Assembly: GCF_000150275.1 (NCBI RefSeq)
Contig: NW_002060949.1
Span: forward strand, 1,733,836-1,797,835
DNA length: 64,000 nucleotides
From: Trichoplax adhaerens
Lineage: Eukaryota; Placozoa; Uniplacotomia; Trichoplacea; Trichoplacidae
Reading direction: 5' to 3'
Part shown: piece after piece, positions 57,189-64,000 of the stretch
Position numbering within the stretch: position 1 is the stretch's first letter
Layout of the letters: each line of letters opens with the position of its first letter
Program-made: the position numbers and the translations under genes
The notes under the pieces: model-generated
Databases searched by the model: none
Told to the model about the DNA's origin: nothing
The model's input: only the letters and a program-made list of their open reading frames with translations

Positions 57189-60100
57189 TGGTACGATTGA
57201 CATCAAGTAAATTTTTATTATTAATTTAAGGTAAATATACTGTCTCAAGCATAAATGAAATATTCCTAGCCTTTACTAATTATGCCTTTAAGGTATCTGA
57301 TGTATACTCTCCATCAATAATTATTTTTACTAGCTGTAATTTATACAGTGCATATTTCGATTTCTTCATCAGATCGATAATAATGTCAATTTTATAGTAA
57401 TAGTGTTGTAAACACTATAATTTTAAGTTTTCGTCGATTAAGATTAATCAAATACCTTTGAATCACTTGCTATAGATACAGACTCTTTTCGGGCAATCGT
57501 TTATAGAATTTTAATTTATCGATGTAAAATTTTTTAGTTTTTACAAACGATTATAGGGAAACTATAACATAGCATCGTTAGCTAAGACTGTACGACGGTT
57601 CTACTTTATATATTCGTACAATGACTTCAAATAACAGGTCTTGCTGTGTGTCACGCTTATAAAATTCTCTAATATCTTGGGTGATAATGTAATGAAGTAT
57701 TATAATATGCATTCGATATTCTTTCGTACTTAAAGAAAACACTGCTGACGTTAATTTCCCGCAAATATTGTAATATTTAGCGGAATCCTCAAAATTGAAA
57801 CATTTATCTTTTACAATATCTTGTCAAAAAATTATTTCTCTCTTTTTTAGCATGACTTATACGTGGTTAATCGTATGTATATTGTGCCAAAAGCAATATT
57901 TCATTTTTCTCGTAAGGTTACGCGGTACGGTATAAAGTTGCTGAACCTCTGTTAAATGAGCACATTATCGTAAACCGTCAGTAAAGCGACGGGAGTTTGC
58001 ACTAGTTTGTATAAATTCTGCATCCTCCATAAATTATATCGTATAAAATAAAAAATACTTATATGGTAATCATGTAATTATTCCTTTTGGTCTAAACGTA
58101 TGTTTTATTATTGTTGAAGGATTTGATAGTATTGAATTCACAATTTTAGAGGATATGGAAAATAAATGAGGTGTGTCGCCCAGCGGCGTTGGAGGCACAT
58201 CACAATGATAATCATTCGCGCTAGTTATGTTAAAAACCATGCTTAGGCGAATTTACTAACATTGCGCACTTGGTATATTGAATTTACATTATATCACCTG
58301 CTGTAAAACTGAAATTTTAAAATTGGAGAGGTTATGATTTCACTAAAACAATGGATTATAATTATTAGTCTTGTTGTCAATGTAAACTAAGGTTATCTCG
58401 AAGAGTTAATTGCCTTATCTTCAGCAATATCATAAAGAGAGGACAATCCAGTCAGAAATACTTGGTTATAAAATTTACAACTTTTAGACGAGACAACATT
58501 TAAGTCTGTAGCGTACTGAGTCATTCATTTCTGATCAGGATAGGAGAACAGTTGTCTATTGGTACATATCAATATGCTTACAATGATTTTACTAGAGAAT
58601 CTACAAGTCTTTCCATTATATTCGTTAACATCTATTTAACTATCGTACTCTCTGACGGTAATGATTGAATGATAAATACCACGAAAAGGTATAATATGAA
58701 AGAAGAGATAATTCTATGACTCATATCTTTTGATGTTCATGACTCATATAATATCATCAATGATAAATAATCAATACTGAATGATTATATTCTTAAGAAC
58801 AATTATCATTACACACGTATAATTATTCCAGATCAATTGGGATGAGTCATTGGTCAAAGATCATTTGAAATAGTGATGACTACATCAGTATTACAGCACG
58901 GGAGCACAATAAGTAATGTGTGACTGCTAATTCAATTGATAGATACTCGTTTACCACTGAATTGTTCAGTAATAATAAGTAAAGGCTAGGTAGAATGGGA
59001 TTGAACGATTGTAAACACACTTTAAGCCAATAACGACTGGATTGATTTTTACCCATTATTTTCTGTCTATAATACTCTGTATACTGTAAAGTTCAATATC
59101 ACAAGTACATAACAGATTGCATTGGACATAGTATGCAAATAATAAAGTGTAGGCTGCATCTTTGCTGCGACTATTCGTTGTTCATTAATTATAATTAGTC
59201 AAAGCTAATACAAGCACACTGCGATAAGTTTAATGACGTTATATAATCAATCGATGAGATGCCAAAATTGAAGTGAATTGAATGACGTCATGTATCTACA
59301 CGGGTACAGTACAGTGATTAAAAAAAAAAACAACCTGTACTGTACTGTACAGTATAGTATACTGTACAGTACAGTACAGTACTGTAGCGTACAGTACAGC
59401 AGACATGCGTATTTCGTTTGCATGAATCATGGCGTACTGTACAGTACTACAGACATGCGTATTTCGTTTGCACGAATCTTAGCGCAAAATGATTCTTCGC
59501 GTTCGGTACAGTACAGTACTATAGAGTGCATTGTACTGTACACTACAGTATTCCACAATTCCATGGATTGTAAAACCAAATTGAATTTATAAATTTACCT
59601 ACTGTATACTACTGTTAATAAATAAATAACGGTTATTGTAATTGACTGTAGTACAGTAGTACGGTAGTAATGATGCATTCCTGAAATTGAAATAATCCAT
59701 TCAACATTGATCAGAAAAGAAATACGTTTACAGGGAGAATTCAATATGGCTTCCAGGTATGCTGTATTGATCTTGCTATAGCAACATAATTTGTAAGATA
59801 TCTTCATGAATGGGTCGATGATATCTTAGACCGCTCTCTACGTGCATAAACGAAATGTTAATTTACCCTAATAGCAACATCCTTATCAAGACAAATAACA
59901 ATCTTATCCATGTAATCGTACTAGTACCAAATTAAGATGGCTAATATTGTTGTTTAGAAAGAAGACAAAGTTGTTATAGAGTTTATCAACACTTAATTTT
60001 GGATATCTTGTTGCTTGGATACGTTACAGCATATGACATAGGTTACATAGGACATACCGAGTCTAAATTAGTATTAGAATGATTATTGCTAATCTCTAGA

Positions 60101-60216
60101 GATAAAATTCATTTTTAAATCGCATAATCAAGGTTATATAGTTATCCTTTTTGGGGAGTATGCTTTTAATGACTATACGTGTCTTAATTATGTTGTATTT
60201 TCTTCAAAGTGTTGAT
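57189..60216. other. Gene-poor stretch upstream of CC2D2A
   Basis: No gene was assigned. Short exon-like frames exist near 57908-57970 and 58121-58168, both ending in stops, and are probably chance. A short GC-rich island (GTCGCCCAGCGGCGTTGG) lies near 58177 and does not fold into an obvious tRNA. GTAC array 3 lies at 59300-59560. Confidence 0.4.
59300..59560. repeat. GTACTGTACAGTAC palindromic low-complexity array 3
   Basis: Same alternation of TACTG and CAGTA pentamers as the arrays near 17.2 and 38.8 kb. It includes a local direct duplication of CAGACATGCGTATTTCGTTT (59399 and 59450). It is about 0.7-0.9 kb upstream of the first CC2D2A exon. The 104-codon frame across it is a repeat artefact. 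Confidence 0.8.
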
Positions 60217-63200
60217 ATGGTAAGCCAACTTCAGAAGAGAAGGGCTGCTCTTGAAGTGACACTACAAGTAAGCACAAATTTCAATGTCTAGATAACCTAG
60301 ACGTATGTACTATCCTGCGACATTAAGTGTTATATAGTGTATCACAACGGTGCACATTCTATCATAATGTATAGCTATATCATCCACGCTATCAATTAAT
60401 ATTATTACTACTAAATATTAGCTGATAATATTCATTAGTACTATTGAAGCTATAATACGGGTACTATATTTATCGTTAATACACTCAGATGGCACTCTTA
60501 AAACCACAGCTAAAATTAATACAGACATAGCCAACCCTTGGTCTACGGTCTTAATGATAACATCGTGACCAGACCCTTTGTCAGATTAGGCTATCGTATT
60601 TTATGTTTCATTTATTGTAAAATCTTAAAATACATGTTTCAATTTAAAATCCGCAAAAGGATTCCGGTAGTGATGCATCAAATTGGATGGAAATGTCATC
60701 AATGAATGAAAGTCAGAAAGCGAAATCTGCCAAGTTAAATGTTAGTTTAAAAAAAAGTGTCATGATGCCCTCAAATAAGTCTAGAGCAATTGTTAAATCT
60801 TAGACAAGAATCCATCATCAATATTCTCATTATTTAATGATTTAGGCTTCTAATAATATGTTAGAATCTTTAAATCAACGAAGACTCCAGCGGATACAAG
60901 ACGTAAGACATCCTGAGAGTTTTGTGTGACACGAAAATATCTCTGCTATGCGTAATCAAATCACTGTATATCGCAAAGATGACCCTAGGCTCACTAATAG
61001 TGTTTTTCACAATAGATACAAGATAGTGATCATGGAGGTGAAGCAGAAAGTGAAAATAATGAGAATAAAAACACTGGCATTGGAGGTATTTAGGCTTTAT
61101 TAAGCGTGTTTATAATAGCTAATACAGAGCCAGTCTTTTCAGTTAATGTAATTATCTTCTGACTCTATTAATATAATTTACTGATTAGGAATTATAACTG
61201 TTGGCCGTCCTAAAAGTCTAGCTGTAGAGGATAATAGCCAGCGACAAAGTGATGAAGGCGTTCTTACTACTAATTTGCGCGACAAGTTGCGTAGTAAAGT
61301 TATCGAAATGGAGGCTGTAAGTAGCAGGTCTACCTGACTTAACTATTTTAATCTATCACAATAATGTCATTTCCATAATACAAGAGCACTATTCTGCTAT
61401 TTTGATAAGAAACAGCCTACATTCAATTCAAGTTGTCAATAGTATACTTTCACATGCATGTTTACGCTGCTAATTTAGTGCTATCGAAAGTAGAGTTAGT
61501 ATGAGGTATTGTTTTGCGACTATCACCCTCCGTAAAATTTATCTCAAATGTCATTAACTTTCGGCATGATTCAGTAGAACGTAAATTATTTTAAAGTTGT
61601 ATTCTACCAAAGAAATTTATAAGTATCTTAATTTTCTCATACAAAACCATTAATTTGTATACTACCATGATTTTCATCTTACCTCAGTTTTTGATGTCTT
61701 AAAGCAACTGCAAGTTGTATACACTTATATGTAGAATACTACGCATATATGAGAATTTTAAATTCCGTCAATTTGTGAGATAGTAGCAAAGATATAATCA
61801 ATGTGTCATTACATTTATTCTACGAAAGAAATCTAATAGCTCAATTAGATTATTAAGATAACATTATACGCGTATATATTGTAAATTATAAAAAGAAAAA
61901 AGCTTTTGATTATAAATTTAAAAATTTGAGTTGTAATCTTTGAATTTTTTCCCTCATATGAATATGGGCCACCAAAAATTCACTATATGATCGAATAGGA
62001 AAATATGGAGGACGAAAGCGAAGTAAATTATGAGCTTATTTAGTCCGTCTTATTCTATCGTGACTTAAACTTTGATACATTATAACTCTAGATAGTGTTT
62101 ATTAATTATCATTTCTGACCTTTAAATTAATTTAAATTTCATTTAGCGTCCAGTTTCACGTTTGCGTGATCTTAGAGATACGGTAACAATGACTCGATTC
62201 GATGATCCTACGGTAAGATTTTAGAGCAACTATTAGCTAAAATCACTATTTACTTGCTAGCTATAATCCTACTAGACTACTAGTAATTCTTGCTTTCTTA
62301 GCCTAATTATAACTTCTTTTAATTCACAAGCTGGGGACTATCAGTCCAGTACCTCGAGATGATGATGAACAAATGGATTCAACATTAGAACGCTCTGCTC
62401 AACTATCAGCACGTTGGCGTCGTACTGGTGAACGCAAAAAAACAGCTGATGGGGTAGGTGATTCAAAGCGTTGCAAATAAAATTTCTTACTCTTGCAAAA
62501 AATTAATGTTTCATATTATCAACATTTGCTCATTTTCAGACGCCAATGCCAACATATGAAGAAAGACTGGCATTTTTTACTGGTAATTTCGACTTTGTTG
62601 ATGATGAAGACGATTTCGTTAGGAAAGAAACCCCAACTGTTACGAAACCAAAACTGACTGATATTAAAGAAGAGGACTCCCATTCTAGAAAAGACCTGGA
62701 AGAAAGAGGTACTCCAGACGATCAAGAATCAAGACCAGATGATGCTAGTCAAGAACCTGAGATAACTCAGGTATTAAAACAATTATTTTAATGATATTTA
62801 ATTCAGTCATATTATGGCTCTTACAATTGAAGTTGTGATAATAATATTAAAGGCAAGAGATGACGAAGATCAAGCTGAAAGCCAGCAACCAGCAGGAACG
62901 GAAGACGAAACTGAAGATTTATTATTAGACGACGATGGGAAATTAACGCGCCCACTTAAAGCCAGATATGTACCATTTAAAGAAAGACTAGAAAAAGAAA
63001 ATCAAATATACTATATACCCAGTGTTAATGGTGTTGATTTCAGTCAAAAAACTGAAGATACCAAAGCAGAGCCTCGTCTTTTAGAAGACGAGGGATTTTA
63101 TGTTGGTGATCAACCTGCCGTGACAACACGCAATATCAGGTTTATTGAAGAACGTATATCAAAACAAGCCAATAAGGTAAGGTAGTAAAGAAAATACATA

Positions 63201-64000
63201 TTTCACGATTATTCGGAAGCAGAGTTTTATATTATGATCGTAACAATTGTACATAATACCATTTTCAAAGTTAAATCAAAAAATTTAGCGATATTTATGA
63301 TGTATAATGCTTAAAAGTATATGTATAGTTAAGAGTTTAGCTCTAAAAGTTTTTTATTTTTGGCTCATTAGAAATATTGAACTTAATGACAATTGTAGTA
63401 AAAATAATAGATACTATTTTTACTTTAGATTGACACTAAGAAACCGTCACGATATATTAATTGGAGATGTAGTTATGTTATCAAATGAAAATATATCACA
63501 ATTTAGATTGTTATTATTAATATCAGATTTGGAAGTGATATTTTGACTGAATTATGAATCATCATTATAGGGAACGAAATGGTTTGATCAAGGTGGAAGA
63601 TTGAAATATTTAGCGGATCCGTTAAAGCAAAAAGTAACTCGTCCTGTAATAGCTCTCTTTAAAGATGATGAAGAATCTAGCTTAAAATTAGATTATGTTA
63701 AGGTAAGCAGCAGGACAATATTATAACCATTTTATGTTTTTAAGTTGTTACTTTATGCTATGATTAACGACTAATGTTTTGTATCATCAATTAAAATGTA
63801 TAATCTTAGTTTTATTCCTTTATCATTTGTCGAAATTTAATTGGAATAAATATTTCTTTAAGTAAAGATACAAAAATACGAATAAAAAGAGCGTTTTCAT
63901 AACAATTTAGCACTTATTAACACTTTTGCAGCCCATTGTGACTTCACAAGATAGCTATGTAAAATCAAACGCTAAAGAATCTCAAGATTATCAGCTAGAT
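60217..64000 (+). CDS. CC2D2A: CC2D2A-like ciliary transition-zone protein, N-terminal part
   Basis: Homolog of the coiled-coil and C2 domain protein of the MKS/B9 transition-zone complex; the gene continues beyond the right edge. Exons: 60217-60267, 60660-60758, 60846-60902, 61016-61085, 61189-61316, 62147-62212, 62331-62453, 62540-62770, 62853-63176, 63571-63702 and 63932 to beyond 64000; all phases agree. The N-terminus is charged and low complexity, with NLRDKLRSKVIEMEA matching the family's MREKLQAARSKAE region. EERLAFFTGNFDF matches the AYNFFTFNFD motif. The stretch YVPFKERLEKENQIYYIPS, EPRLLEDEGFYVGDQP, TTRNIRFIEERI and GTKWFDQGGRLKYLADPLK follows the family order exactly. The coiled coil, C2 and transglutaminase-like regions would lie downstream. 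The first ATG could be internal to a longer N-terminus. Confidence 0.9.

Noticed and set aside
59278-59592. 104-codon plus-strand frame
   Set aside because: Most of it is translation of the GTAC palindrome array.
57189-60216. Search for BH1/BH2 exons that would make the BH3 frame part of a multidomain Bcl-2 gene
   Set aside because: No NWGR-like or W-GGW-like plus-strand frame was seen by eye, so no such exon is annotated; short exons could still be missed.

Overview
The window is strongly AT-rich animal nuclear DNA. Coding sequence is split into many short exons by GT-AG introns, mostly 50-600 bp. The recognisable genes are animal or ciliated-eukaryote genes: an adhesion GPCR, the selenocysteine-tRNA factor TRNAU1AP, a SUN-domain protein, UCKL1, EFR3, microcephalin, a diphosphoinositol-phosphate Nudix hydrolase and CC2D2A. 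One gene per about 7 kb, short introns and low GC fit a compact early-branching metazoan. I favour a placozoan (Trichoplax or Hoilungia type) over a sponge, by inference only.

Layout. 1-9.0 kb, minus strand: adhesion GPCR with CUB, Ig, hormone-receptor-motif, GAIN/GPS and 7TM regions; TM6 and TM7 lie beyond the left edge. 9.0-12.6 kb: no assigned gene, degenerate repeats. 12.65-16.89 kb, minus: complete 11-exon TRNAU1AP. 16.9-20.6 kb: repeat-rich intergenic DNA. 20.66-24.17 kb, plus: complete 16-exon SUN protein with one GC-AG intron. 25.37-30.72 kb, plus: complete 20-exon UCKL1. 31.75-37.98 kb, minus: EFR3. 39.99-44.58 kb, plus: MCPH1, head-to-head with EFR3 across 2 kb. 45.82-49.49 kb, minus: five-exon DIPP Nudix hydrolase. 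49.5-57.0 kb: a 90-bp minisatellite, a 157-bp duplication and orphan exon-like frames. 57.0-57.2 kb, plus: a 59-codon frame encoding a textbook BH3 motif followed by a hydrophobic tail. 60.2-64 kb, plus: N-terminal part of CC2D2A, cut by the right edge.

Most genes serve unrelated cell-biological roles: adhesion signalling, selenoprotein synthesis, nuclear-envelope/cytoskeleton linkage, pyrimidine salvage, PI4K recruitment, DNA damage and mitosis, inositol pyrophosphate turnover and the ciliary transition zone. There is no sign of co-transcription. Exon boundaries were read by eye from splice signals, reading phase and family similarity. For TRNAU1AP, SUN, UCKL1 and DIPP every junction is phase-consistent.

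The most interesting item is the small BH3 frame at 57005-57184. If expressed it would be a BH3-only apoptosis regulator in a basal animal, small enough to be missed by routine gene calling.
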